From: Novipirellula aureliae
GTDB taxonomy: Bacteria > Planctomycetota > Planctomycetia > Pirellulales > Pirellulaceae
Length of the DNA stretch: 64,000 nt
Assembly: GCF_007860185.1 (NCBI RefSeq)
Contig: NZ_SJPY01000006.1
Coordinates: forward strand, 186,845-250,844
Direction of reading: 5' to 3'
Made by a program: the position numbers and the translations under genes. Under the pieces are notes generated by a model. That model did no database searches. It was not told the DNA's origin and was given only the letters and a program-made list of their open reading frames with translations. Position 1 is the stretch's first letter, and every line of letters starts with the position of its first letter. Below are positions 43,892-52,972 of this stretch, piece by piece.

Positions 43892-45286
43892 CTAATGCTG
43901 TACGAAGTCTTCGACATCGACCAGCACGATGTCTTCACGCGCATCAGGAGAACGCACATCCATACTCACATTTTTGAATTTGATGTTTCTAGCGTGACGC
44001 ACATAGGCGCCCCAAGCGGGAAGCGTGCCGAAAAAGAACGCTTCCGGATAACGAGCTTCATGCTCGGGCACGACGCGGTTCGCCTGGTCCTCCGTTCCTC
44101 CTCCCGGGTAGGAGATCTGAATATTCTCAAGCGTCACCCCTTCAACGAAATGGCCTGGAACTCCTGAGATCATGATCCCACAGCGTTCTGGCTTATCGCT
44201 CACGATGGTAGCTCGAATATCACTTATGTGGATATCACGAACCACACCGACTGGCGCCCCTTCCGATTTCACATCCGTCGCATAGACTTGCTCGGTGGGT
44301 GCAGTGTATTGGCGACCCCGGCTTCCGAGCCGAATGAATAGAGGACCTTCCACATTATTCATCAAGATATTTGAAATACGGATGCCTTCGAGAACGCCAC
44401 CATCAACAATCATTAACTTAATGGCCCCCATACGTGTGTCCGAAAAATCGCAGTCGGTAATGGAGATATTTCTAAATCCACCGGCCGAAGACGTACCGCA
44501 CTTGAATGCGGAAGTGTGACTTGTGATACGACAATTTCGCACCACCATATTTTCGAAAATTCTGCCGGTGGTGCTTTTTGGGCAGATGCCGTCGTCTCCC
44601 GAATGGATCTTGCAATCTTCGAACAAAACGTTCTTACACCCATCAAGATCGAATCCGTCATTGTTTGTGTTCACCCGGGAATCGAGGGTTACGTTTTTGA
44701 AGATCAGGTTGTCGCAATTCACCATATGAGTACACCACGAGGCCGCATCCCGGAGCGTAATTCCTGTGAAGGTCACATTGCTGCAATCGACGAAACGGAT
44801 CAGCATCGGACGATCGGCGAGTTTGCCATCAATGTTGACCGGAAAGCTCTCTCGAGTTCCACGACCGTTGATGACACCTTCACCGGTGATCTTCAGATTA
44901 TTTGCGTCCTTTGCATAAATCAGGCACTCGTCGAAGGCCGGAGCTTCGACCGCTCCCACGATGTCTCTCGCGTAATCAGCAATCGACGCGCTCCCTAGCA
45001 ATTCGGCTCCCGCCATCAGCCGTAATTCGAAATCGCTTTTCAGCTTTAGGGTTCCAACGATGTATTGTCCGCTGTCAATCTGTAAGACTCCTCCCGCCGG
45101 AGTCGCATCGATTGCCGCTTGAAACTCTTTGGTGTTCAGGGTTCGGCCGTCCGCCTGCGCTCCAAAGTTCGAGGCATTTACGATTCGAGTGGATATTTCT
45201 TCCGCGGAAGCGGAGCACAACAAATTTGGAACCACGATACTTGCGGACAATAAAACGGCGGAAAACCGTACAGTAAGATCAGTCAT
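43892..45286 (-). CDS. Secreted GH28-type (polygalacturonase-like) beta-helix protein
   Basis: A 464-residue exported protein from ATG 45286 (signal VRFSAVLLSASIVVPNLLCS; the longer frame to 45406 has no signal). After NASNFGAQADGRTLNTKEFQ the chain shows the pectinase-type helix with GH28 active-site blocks: NND at 208-210 (VNTNNDGFDLDGC), DD at 231-232 (HSGDDGICPKS), a His at 257 (SHTSAFKCG, where canonical GH28 has GHG) and R285..IK (RMGAIKLM). The Asp residues needed for catalysis are kept. GH28 enzymes hydrolyse galacturonan-type linkages, but members in marine bacteria act on varied uronic-acid chains. It is the last gene of the minus-strand run. Confidence 0.82.
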   Translation of the reverse strand: MTDLTVRFSAVLLSASIVVPNLLCSASAEEISTRIVNASNFGAQADGRTLNTKEFQAAIDATPAGGVLQIDSGQYIVGTLKLKSDFELRLMAGAELLGSASIADYARDIVGAVEAPAFDECLIYAKDANNLKITGEGVINGRGTRESFPVNIDGKLADRPMLIRFVDCSNVTFTGITLRDAASWCTHMVNCDNLIFKNVTLDSRVNTNNDGFDLDGCKNVLFEDCKIHSGDDGICPKSTTGRIFENMVVRNCRITSHTSAFKCGTSSAGGFRNISITDCDFSDTRMGAIKLMIVDGGVLEGIRISNILMNNVEGPLFIRLGSRGRQYTAPTEQVYATDVKSEGAPVGVVRDIHISDIRATIVSDKPERCGIMISGVPGHFVEGVTLENIQISYPGGGTEDQANRVVPEHEARYPEAFFFGTLPAWGAYVRHARNIKFKNVSMDVRSPDAREDIVLVDVEDFVQH

Positions 45287-45862
45287 GGTGCTGCAGGGTA
45301 AAAAGGGGAAGGGTTTAAGTAGGATTCGGTACTTTCGATTTGAACGATGGTGGATTAAACCATCCGTCGAGTTCTCGAGAAATTCATCAGCCGAACAGGC
45401 ATGCACTCATTCACCCCCTATTGAGACTTTCATTGGCCCCGAGCGTATACCTTGGACCTTTTGTGATAAACTGTACATCCAGATCCAGCGTCGGATTCGC
45501 CGGTCCCACGCAGGCCTTGGTCCCTTTATTGATGGTACGGTTACCTCTACCACTGCAAGTAAGACGAGACCAAAGGGCCATTTCAATAAACTCATTATGC
45601 TGCGACCTTTCTTATTTGTTGGTGTAAGATTTATGTTGACTCGTCGCATCCGTCTAGACGACACCTAAGCCATTCATTTTGACCGTCACTTCGTGCTTTT
45701 GGGTCTCACTTTTGGGTCTCAATAACCCGAGGGGAAATTGTGTCGTTTTTTTGTCCCGTGACTGTGACGGGCAGGTCATTACCCTTGGCCTGACGATAGG
45801 TGGCTTTCCCGGAGTGGTGGTTTTCGCTGCGATGCTTACGGTGGGACTCAATCCAATTGGAG
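45287..45862. other. Intergenic region with a 13-bp tandem duplication
   Basis: 576 bp between two minus-strand genes. It contains cttttgggtctca twice in tandem (45696-45708, 45709-45721). Short frames on both strands, including a hydrophobic plus-strand one near 45770-45880, show no recognisable protein. I see no terminator for the sulfatase upstream. Confidence 0.45.
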
Positions 45863-47230
45863 TTATTGGGGTAATTGGCTCTTCCACGCATCCCACATCG
45901 CCAGTAGGGCTTTCACCTTTTCAGGATTCTTGTCGGCTAAATCGTTGCTTTCAAAACGGTCTTGCGTAATGTTATAGAGTTCCACGCGGTCGCGATTCCT
46001 ATTGGCCAGTAATTTCCAGTCGCCATCGCGAACGGCGGCACTGACCCAACCGTTTGGCTTGCGGTCGTTCGCAAAACGCCATTCCCAGAACAAGGGCTTG
46101 GTGCGTTTAAGAGGTGTGTTGCTAAAGATCGAGGCAATACTCTCACCGTCGGGCTGATAATCTTTCGGCAATTCCTGGCCTGCCAATTCGCAGAAGGTCG
46201 GCAGCAGATCGACGGTCGACATCACACTTTGGCTATCGGTCTTGCCAGCGGTGACCTTACCGGGCCAGCGTACGATAAAGGGCACGTTCACGCCGCCTTG
46301 AAAGATGTCGACCTTGCGCCCCTTTAGACCGGCCGTCGAACCAGCCGTCTTGGATGGGCCGTAGCCCGCGGGCCCATTATCGCTACTGAAGATCACCAGG
46401 GTGTTCTCATCCAAGCCCATCTCCTTGATGGCATCCATCAGACGGCCGATGTGATCGTCCGAATCCGTTAAGACAGCGTAGTAGGTTTCCTTATCCGGAT
46501 CCATGCCTTTGTAGGGGTCACGCTGTTGCTCATTTGGCCAAAGGGGTGTATGGGGATCCTTGAGCCAGAGATTGACAAACATGGGGGCACTGTCTTTATG
46601 CCGTTTCAAGAAATCAATGGTGGCATCAACGGCAATTCGGCTGGAACTCTCACACCAAAGTTTGTCACTGTCCATATAGCGGGTGGTAGGCCAGAGCTGG
46701 TCGCCATTCCAGGTCGGACCATTGCCGTTCCAAACCCGAGCCTCATCATAGCCGTAGGCTGTAGGCTCGGGGGCCGAGAGATCGCCGTTGGGCAGTCCGC
46801 CACCGCCGAGATGCCACTTCCCGAAGTGGCCTGTTTTGTAGCCAGCTTTCTGCATCATACGCGGTAAATAAACGTCCAGGTTTTCGTCCAACCAGTTGGG
46901 CATGCCTCTTCTGGCATTCACACTATTGCCGGCAAAATGCCCGTGCACCCGATGGCGAGCTGGAAAATGTCCGGTGATCACCGATGTCCGGCTGGGTGAG
47001 CAGACACCACTGGTAACATGAAACTGTGTATAGAGTGTGCCCTCGGCGGCGAGCTTATTGATGTTTGGCGTCGCCACCTCGGTATTGCCATAGCAACCCA
47101 AATCGCCGTAGCCCCAGTCGTCGCCAAAAACGAAGATAATATTGGGTTGCGCTGCGGAAGCCGTCTGATGATAGACAGAGTGACAGCTAAAGAATGAACA
47201 TAACAACAATACAAAGGTCAGATGACGCAT
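45863..47230 (-). CDS. Secreted sulfatase (CSPSR type)
   Basis: A 455-residue sulfatase with signal peptide about 1-27 (LTFVLLLCSFFSCHSVYHQT). Metal site NIIFVFGDDWGYGDLGCYG, formylglycine site C77 in GVCSPSRTSVITGHFPAR, then HFGKWHLGGGG, NLWLKDPHTPLWP, IFSSDNGPAGYG and GGVNVPFIVRWPGK. Slightly shorter than its neighbours and without extra domains. It follows the GH29-like gene by 45 bp on the same strand and is probably co-transcribed with it. That pairs a desulfating enzyme directly with a fucosidase-type hydrolase, which supports a sulfated fucose-containing substrate. Confidence 0.92.
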   Translation of the reverse strand: MRHLTFVLLLCSFFSCHSVYHQTASAAQPNIIFVFGDDWGYGDLGCYGNTEVATPNINKLAAEGTLYTQFHVTSGVCSPSRTSVITGHFPARHRVHGHFAGNSVNARRGMPNWLDENLDVYLPRMMQKAGYKTGHFGKWHLGGGGLPNGDLSAPEPTAYGYDEARVWNGNGPTWNGDQLWPTTRYMDSDKLWCESSSRIAVDATIDFLKRHKDSAPMFVNLWLKDPHTPLWPNEQQRDPYKGMDPDKETYYAVLTDSDDHIGRLMDAIKEMGLDENTLVIFSSDNGPAGYGPSKTAGSTAGLKGRKVDIFQGGVNVPFIVRWPGKVTAGKTDSQSVMSTVDLLPTFCELAGQELPKDYQPDGESIASIFSNTPLKRTKPLFWEWRFANDRKPNGWVSAAVRDGDWKLLANRNRDRVELYNITQDRFESNDLADKNPEKVKALLAMWDAWKSQLPQ

Positions 47231-47275
47231 GATTTCGCTTCGTTAAATTTCTAGTGAATTCAAATGATTGAGTGG

Positions 47276-48760
47276 TTACTTTCCTCGGATCGCTTCTTTG
47301 AGAGCGCGAAGCTGCTTGGTGGCTGCTGGAGAAATGGTTCCATCCTGATAAATACTTACATTCATTGAAACCACAATATCCTTTTCGTCGCATGTCTTGA
47401 CGTACTCGATCAGTTCCTCGTCTGTAAACTTTAGCGGTCCAATATCGGTGTTCGGCTTGTCGTGAACCCATGTGTCATCGATAATGATCCAGACATGTGG
47501 CTGATAGTTCTCATCCAGGGTTTCGAAAGGGTAAACCGGGATGTCAACAACCTCGCCAGACCAATACTCTTGGAAATCGGTAGGCTTGCGTTGGATCCAT
47601 CCATTCCAAGTAATGATACGCTCCGGGTTTCCAGCTTTGGCAGCCTTGAACAGAGTTTCAAAGTGGTGGGAGACATTGTAGGGAACCATGTCGAACCAGT
47701 AACCGGCAATTTTATCGCCATAGCGCAGACCAATTTCCGTGAAGATATCGGCAAAGATTTTATAGTTTTCAGTCTTGTCATCGTTGTTCCAACCCGGGAC
47801 CGCCGCAAAGGGTCTCGTCCTGCAACCGGTGTAGTACATGATGAACTTGATACCGCGTTCATTTAGCGCATCTGCCAAGTCGCCAATGAGGTCACGTTCG
47901 GTCGTGTTTCCTGGCAGCACCTTCTCAATCGCTTGGATGGGCGCGGGGAAAAAGTGAGGGTCGTGACTGGAGGTGAAGATGACGTAGCCGGCTCCGGCGT
48001 CCTCTACCATCTCGGCGAACGCGTTAACATCGAAATCCTTTACCGCGTCGGGGTAGGACTTTGCGGGCCCGCTCTTTGGCTGGGTTTTTGCCGTCCAATG
48101 GAACGTTAAACCATACTTGGCATCAACAAACCAGTCGGTGCTGGCACGCATTTCATCCGCCCTCTTCTTGGCGTCCGCAATAATTTTCTCTGCAGCAGGA
48201 GGAGTCAGTTCCAACGTATACAAACACATCACCTCGCCCGACTCCGGCTTCTTGGTGGCACGAAGCTCAATGGTGCTAAGTCCCTTGGGTAAGTGCAGCG
48301 TCCCTTCGAGCTCAACTTCGACAAAACTGGAAATGACTGCATTCCTCGCTGGATAGTGCCAGCTTTTTGTCTGGACCACGGTACCGGTGATCTTGCTATC
48401 GCCCGCAACAATCTCGTACTGCGAACCATCCTTACCGATGCAAGAGTAATGAATGGCCACCTTGTAATCAGCTTCTTCTAGAACGTTTACCTCCCATGCG
48501 AAGGAATCATCGAGGCTGTTCCAATTCTGAACCCAGTAATAGGGTTTTTCTCCCTGAGTTTGCCCATTGTTTGAAAACTTGAGATTTCCGTGCAGTTCAG
48601 CTTCACGCGCCCAGAGGACGGTAACATCCATCGGTTTGACCTCAAAAGGGCCCCGTTGAACTTCCGTATTTCTCCGCTGAGCTTCCGCGTTCCCAACGAC
48701 AAACGATGCCGACAATAGCAACACGATACACACGACAAGTCTACTTTGTTTGTTTTTCAT
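47276..48760 (-). CDS. Secreted GH29-like protein with N-terminal carbohydrate-binding region
   Basis: A 494-residue exported protein. I choose ATG 48760 (GTAGGACTC upstream) over ATG 48784; the signal is VVCIVLLLSASFVVGNAEAQ. Residues about 45-190 are a beta-sandwich resembling a carbohydrate-binding module (WAREAELHGNLKFSNNG, FVEVELEGTLHLPKGLSTIE). From 207 a GH29-type TIM barrel begins: TDWFVDAKYGLTFHWTAKTQ, AGAGYVIFTSSHDPHFFP, and GYWFDMVPYN with D357 at the position of the GH29 nucleophile. It diverges from typical GH29, which has KHHDGF where this reads SHDPHFF. Alpha-L-fucosidase activity is therefore likely but not certain. Confidence 0.75.
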   Translation of the reverse strand: MKNKQSRLVVCIVLLLSASFVVGNAEAQRRNTEVQRGPFEVKPMDVTVLWAREAELHGNLKFSNNGQTQGEKPYYWVQNWNSLDDSFAWEVNVLEEADYKVAIHYSCIGKDGSQYEIVAGDSKITGTVVQTKSWHYPARNAVISSFVEVELEGTLHLPKGLSTIELRATKKPESGEVMCLYTLELTPPAAEKIIADAKKRADEMRASTDWFVDAKYGLTFHWTAKTQPKSGPAKSYPDAVKDFDVNAFAEMVEDAGAGYVIFTSSHDPHFFPAPIQAIEKVLPGNTTERDLIGDLADALNERGIKFIMYYTGCRTRPFAAVPGWNNDDKTENYKIFADIFTEIGLRYGDKIAGYWFDMVPYNVSHHFETLFKAAKAGNPERIITWNGWIQRKPTDFQEYWSGEVVDIPVYPFETLDENYQPHVWIIIDDTWVHDKPNTDIGPLKFTDEELIEYVKTCDEKDIVVSMNVSIYQDGTISPAATKQLRALKEAIRGK

Positions 48761-48862
48761 GAGTCCTACTTTGAGCTTGTTCATTTCTATTTCGAAAACA
48801 CAGGTCCACGAAAAAAACCCTTCGTCACGTGGTCAATCATTCGAGACCGTTTGGAAACGGCT

Positions 48863-49000
48863 TAGCCCGGATGATTCACCGGAATTAAAGCATCCGTCCT
48901 AACTTGTTTCGTAACCATCCGTTCGGACAAACCTGCTGAAAACACACCGTACGACAGCCTAGAAAGGACATCGTACTTTTTCGATGAATCAACCGGGCTA
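48863..49000. mobile_element. 138-bp MITE-like element with ~19-bp inverted ends
   Basis: The left end tagcccggatgattcaccg and the reverse complement of the right end, tagcccggttgattcatcg, agree at 17 of 19 positions. The interior is non-coding. The same end sequence occurs alone at 9100-9119. It lies between the GH29-like gene start and the next beta-helix gene's 3' end. No target-site duplication is obvious. Confidence 0.55.
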
Positions 49001-49037
49001 GGGCACGATCCAGCGGCCACCACTGTGATAAACCCGG

Positions 49038-51422
49038 TCAAGGCTTTACAGGTATGGGAGGGCATTTTGGGAACACAACTTTGCCGCGTCGGGTCTGAAT
49101 CGTTAACGGCTGATCGGCTGGCGTCTCTTGGATAAGCTTGATTAAATCAACAACGTTTTTTACCCTTTGGCCATTGCATCCATTAATCAAATCACCTTCC
49201 CGCAAACCTTCATCACCGAGGAGTCCCTCCCATCCGGGTGTATAGAGCACCATCACGCCACCGATTTCAGAAGAGATTCCCCAGGCGGAATACTCAGCCC
49301 CTTCGATGTTGCGAATTTTTCCTCCGTGCCAATCGTAAACAATCGAAGCAGGATCACTCGAAACATTTCGCAGTGCCGGGATCATTGGGGTCCGGGCGAT
49401 ACCTCGTAGCTTCGCATCACGGACCCCAAAATGATCCATCGGGAAATTCCGGAAGCCAATCGCCAGTGCAGGTGAACCTTCCGCAACCTGGAAATTACCG
49501 GCAGCAGGATCGATAAATTGCGCATCACCCACCACGGAGTGCCCATCAATCCCATGCTGTTGGAAAGCGTCGCGATCGGCCTCATTGGAGGTGAATAAAT
49601 TATAGTCCAACTCGCGGCCCCATTTCCCTTCTGGCATCCTCGCCGGGCGATAAGGAGTCATCACGATATTGCGAATGAAGCAGTCACCGCTGTTCGGATA
49701 CCAAACGTGCGGATGCAGGGCATTGTTGATGATGACATTATTCCAACCGTAGCGACGGAAGCCTTGACGGAATTTCAAACCACCATTCAACATCAGATTG
49801 TTGTAGATGTGATAATTACTGGATCCATCATCAAGATCAATGTCCCAGCCGTGGTCACAACGCCAGCGGTTGTTGCGAATAATCGTAGGTTCCATATTAT
49901 CGAGCAGGGCTATTTCTGCGAGATCACTTTCGGCAGATCCCCCACCCCGACTCATCAGCCGATCGCGGCCCCAGGAATTGAAGCTACCGTGGTCGCCCGT
50001 TTCTAGAACGGTATTGAACACATCACAACCTTCGATCAGATGACCGCCCCAGCGGCCGTTGCCAACGTCAATACCCGCACGCGGCACATCATAAATCGAG
50101 CAGTCTCGGACGGTGATCCGACGCGCCATGGAAATCTCCACACCGGCCACCTGTTTTTCAACGAGTCCCAGTTCCTTGATCAAGCAGTTTTCAACCGTAC
50201 ATTCCGACGGATACTCCTCCGTCAGCGGGCCTGGCAACAAGTCCATTCTAGCATTGCCACCTGCTCCGCGATTACCGTCTTGCCGCCTGCCGCGGTCTGG
50301 TTCACGAACCGCGGCGGTACTTCCGACAAAACAAACGGCGCTGGCCCCGCAGTCTTCAATCCGGCAGGTTTGGACCCTGATACGCCGATTATAGTTGTTC
50401 ACGAAAACCGCGTTCCCACCTAACTGTTCAAGGATGCAGTGATCCAGCATGCAATCCTCGGCGCCCTCGAAATAGACCGCCCCGCCCCGGTAGATACGCC
50501 AATCGCTGCCTAACATCCGCTCTCGAGTGTCCATGAACGTGCGTTTGGCGTGCCGGAAAGTGAACCCACTCAAACGAATAAAACACACGGGCGTTTCCTG
50601 GGTCCCCCGTAGTTCAACTAAACTCCTAAGATTAGCGATTTCAACGGTCGCTTGATTCAAGTCCACTCCGGCTGGTGGATAGAAGAAAATTTTGCCTGCC
50701 TTACTGTCATGATACCATTCGCCGGGGACATCCAATTCCTCTCGGATGTTTTCCACGAAGCGATACTTCGGATGCATCGCACTCCCACCGGTTTGCCAAC
50801 CGCCTTCGTATGTCAGTGAACCGTCTGTCTTCTTTCCCATAATGAGGTAATGGTAGCTACCCCAGCGATTCCCATGGATCGCATGCATGATACCTCCAAC
50901 GGGATCGGCCCAATTGGCGGCACGCTCTGGGCTGAACGCATCCGCCGCGTAGCCATTAAAGACCGCGATCTCTGGATCGTGATTGGGATAGCGAGCCATG
51001 TGCTGGAGGCTACCATCAAGAAACAGTTGATCGATCTCAAGGCCCGCTGGCGTCGCAGCCTGAAAAATGCCATCGCGATAAGGCTGCCATTGAAGGTCGA
51101 GCTTCGAACCACCACTCAGCACCGCACCGCCTTCATTCTCGGCGCGATACACAACCGGGTATCTTACAGTCCCAGAATCGATAGGGGAAAATTGCCAAGT
51201 CTCCGTCAGGTAATAAACCCCATCGGCCACACGAACCAAAACCGATTCTTCACCCGCAAATTCCCTCGCCTTCTCTTGCGCCGCAGTGAGCGAAGCGACT
51301 GGCTGCGATTTTGTTCCCGGATTGGTATCGCTACCGATCGGGCTGACATATATTTCCGCTGCCTGCAAAACTCCCAGCGCCGAAAATAGAATCGCTACGA
51401 AACGAGTGGCCCATTGATTCAT
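49038..51422 (-). CDS. Secreted beta-helix enzyme (GH141-like) with C-terminal PDZ
   Basis: A 794-residue exported protein starting at ATG 51422 (signal ATRFVAILFSALGVLQAA). The mature chain opens EIYVSPIGSDTNPGTKSQPV and VRVADGVYYLTETWQF, the GH141-type beta-helix signature. Turns run to about residue 640 (NNRWRCDHGWDIDLDDGSSN, HGSFNSWGRDRLM). The last 80 residues form a PDZ-like domain (GLLGDEGLREGDLINGCNGQ, NVVDLIKLIQETPADQPL). It is a paralogue of 27013-29856 but lacks that protein's discoidin domain. It sits 96 bp downstream of a GH29 fucosidase gene on the same strand, so joint action on a fucan is the natural reading. Confidence 0.82.
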   Translation of the reverse strand: MNQWATRFVAILFSALGVLQAAEIYVSPIGSDTNPGTKSQPVASLTAAQEKAREFAGEESVLVRVADGVYYLTETWQFSPIDSGTVRYPVVYRAENEGGAVLSGGSKLDLQWQPYRDGIFQAATPAGLEIDQLFLDGSLQHMARYPNHDPEIAVFNGYAADAFSPERAANWADPVGGIMHAIHGNRWGSYHYLIMGKKTDGSLTYEGGWQTGGSAMHPKYRFVENIREELDVPGEWYHDSKAGKIFFYPPAGVDLNQATVEIANLRSLVELRGTQETPVCFIRLSGFTFRHAKRTFMDTRERMLGSDWRIYRGGAVYFEGAEDCMLDHCILEQLGGNAVFVNNYNRRIRVQTCRIEDCGASAVCFVGSTAAVREPDRGRRQDGNRGAGGNARMDLLPGPLTEEYPSECTVENCLIKELGLVEKQVAGVEISMARRITVRDCSIYDVPRAGIDVGNGRWGGHLIEGCDVFNTVLETGDHGSFNSWGRDRLMSRGGGSAESDLAEIALLDNMEPTIIRNNRWRCDHGWDIDLDDGSSNYHIYNNLMLNGGLKFRQGFRRYGWNNVIINNALHPHVWYPNSGDCFIRNIVMTPYRPARMPEGKWGRELDYNLFTSNEADRDAFQQHGIDGHSVVGDAQFIDPAAGNFQVAEGSPALAIGFRNFPMDHFGVRDAKLRGIARTPMIPALRNVSSDPASIVYDWHGGKIRNIEGAEYSAWGISSEIGGVMVLYTPGWEGLLGDEGLREGDLINGCNGQRVKNVVDLIKLIQETPADQPLTIQTRRGKVVFPKCPPIPVKP

Positions 51423-51518
51423 TGCATTGATCCTAACGCATTTCCAAAGTGATCGTGTTATCTTGGTGTAAACGTGCACCCGCGTGATGCGAGTGGTCAT
51501 TGCACGTGCTCCGAAACC

Positions 51519-52943
51519 TTATTCGGTCTCCAGCACGACAATCGAATCGATCTCATCTCGTTGCTCTACCGGGACATCGATTTCAATCCCCGCATTGGTT
51601 TTCTTGACGGTTACTTGATCTACATTCAATCCCTTACTATTGGCAATTCTTAGGTCCGGTGCAGATAAAACCAACGGAGAACCATCTGCGGGCCAATTCA
51701 GGATGTGGACGTAGATTTTGTTATCCAATTGGGTTGTTCCACCCCACTTTCCGTTGGGGACAGGCCCGCCACGGGTGCCATAAAGACTCTCACCATTTTG
51801 ATGGAGCCACTGTCCCATACTTTCCAGAATCGCCACTTGGTCGGCGGGGAACTCACCGGAGGGAAGTGGCCCTACATTCAGCAACAAGTTGCCATCACCG
51901 GTTACGGACTGAACCAGCGTATGAATGACCTCCTCAAAAGAGATGGTCCTCCCGCTGGGTCGATAGGACCAACCGCCGCCATCTCGGCATTTTGTCATCG
52001 TCATGCACGACTCCCATGCACGATCCGTCTGGAACTTGCCGACCTTTTGTTCCGGCGTATCATAATCACCCGATACCATTTCTTTGAGCTCAAGATCATC
52101 GGGCTCATACTTCTCCCCCCTTTGCCTTTTAATAAACTTAGCACCCCGATCGTTGACCAATAGATCGGGGCCTTGCAGGGAGTACATCATGCTAAACATC
52201 TCGGGGATCGTATAATCACCCCAGTTACCGGCTACATGATCGAACCACATGATGTCGACTTTCCCGTAGTCGGTCAGCAACTCGCGGACCTGACCTTCAT
52301 AGAAGGCGTTATACTTTTTGTTGTCTCCCACCAAATAATCAGGGTGCGACCAATCTCTTGTCGAGTAATACCAACCAAGTCGTATACCGTATTTATGTGC
52401 AGCCTCGGATAGCTCTTTGCAGATGTCGCGTTGAAAGGACGTATTGGCAATGTTGTAGTCCCGAAGTTTCGTATGCCAATTGGAAAATCCATCATGATGT
52501 TTGGCGGTAAAGACCACATATTTAAATCCGGCTTGCTTTGCTAGTTTCATCCACTGATCCGCATCAAACTTAACGGGATTAAACTTTGTATGGAGATTGT
52601 CATACTCCTCGGTAGGCATGTTTTGATGCCCGGGGTGATCGAAGGGATGATCCATTCTGGCCCAGCTAATTTCTACACCCGCGACGCTCGCTGGTCCCCA
52701 GTGGATAAACAATCCCAGCTTGGCATCACGCCACCACTGTAGCCGTTCTTCTCTTGACGCATTCAGCTGCGCGGGGGAAATCTCAGGAGGGCTGGCGATA
52801 CCGCTTTCCGACGGCTCCGATTGCGTCACTGAAAGGGCGGACGGCTTATTCGCATCTTCTTGTGCATTCGCTTGTGGAAAACTCATCAGAGTTAGCCCAA
52901 GCAGGACGGCGCAGGTCCAAATGTTCGTCAAACAATTATTCAT
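51519..52943 (-). CDS. Secreted alpha-L-fucosidase, GH29
   Basis: A 474-residue exported enzyme (signal TCAVLLGLTLMSFPQANAQ, then a Ser/Pro-rich linker to about 60). It has canonical GH29 motifs: WWRDAKLGLFIHWGPASVAG (70-89), the substrate-binding FTAKHHDGFSNW (145-156), YYSTRDWSHPDY, and the nucleophile segment KVDIMWFDHVAGNW with D235. The region ETMTMTK-like CMTMTKCRDGGGWSYRP and LLLNVGPLPSGEFP complete the family pattern. It should release alpha-linked L-fucose from oligosaccharides with retention. Its start is preceded by the GHL15-like gene with a gap of only 29 bp, and a beta-helix gene follows, indicating one transcript. Confidence 0.93.
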   Translation of the reverse strand: MNNCLTNIWTCAVLLGLTLMSFPQANAQEDANKPSALSVTQSEPSESGIASPPEISPAQLNASREERLQWWRDAKLGLFIHWGPASVAGVEISWARMDHPFDHPGHQNMPTEEYDNLHTKFNPVKFDADQWMKLAKQAGFKYVVFTAKHHDGFSNWHTKLRDYNIANTSFQRDICKELSEAAHKYGIRLGWYYSTRDWSHPDYLVGDNKKYNAFYEGQVRELLTDYGKVDIMWFDHVAGNWGDYTIPEMFSMMYSLQGPDLLVNDRGAKFIKRQRGEKYEPDDLELKEMVSGDYDTPEQKVGKFQTDRAWESCMTMTKCRDGGGWSYRPSGRTISFEEVIHTLVQSVTGDGNLLLNVGPLPSGEFPADQVAILESMGQWLHQNGESLYGTRGGPVPNGKWGGTTQLDNKIYVHILNWPADGSPLVLSAPDLRIANSKGLNVDQVTVKKTNAGIEIDVPVEQRDEIDSIVVLETE

Positions 52944-52972
52944 TTTCGGTTCTCTTTATCGGGTCACTGTTG

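Noticed and set aside
45679-45969. Hydrophobic plus-strand frame
   Set aside because: It runs into the sulfatase gene antisense, has no signal-like start or ribosome-binding site, and spans the 13-bp duplication.
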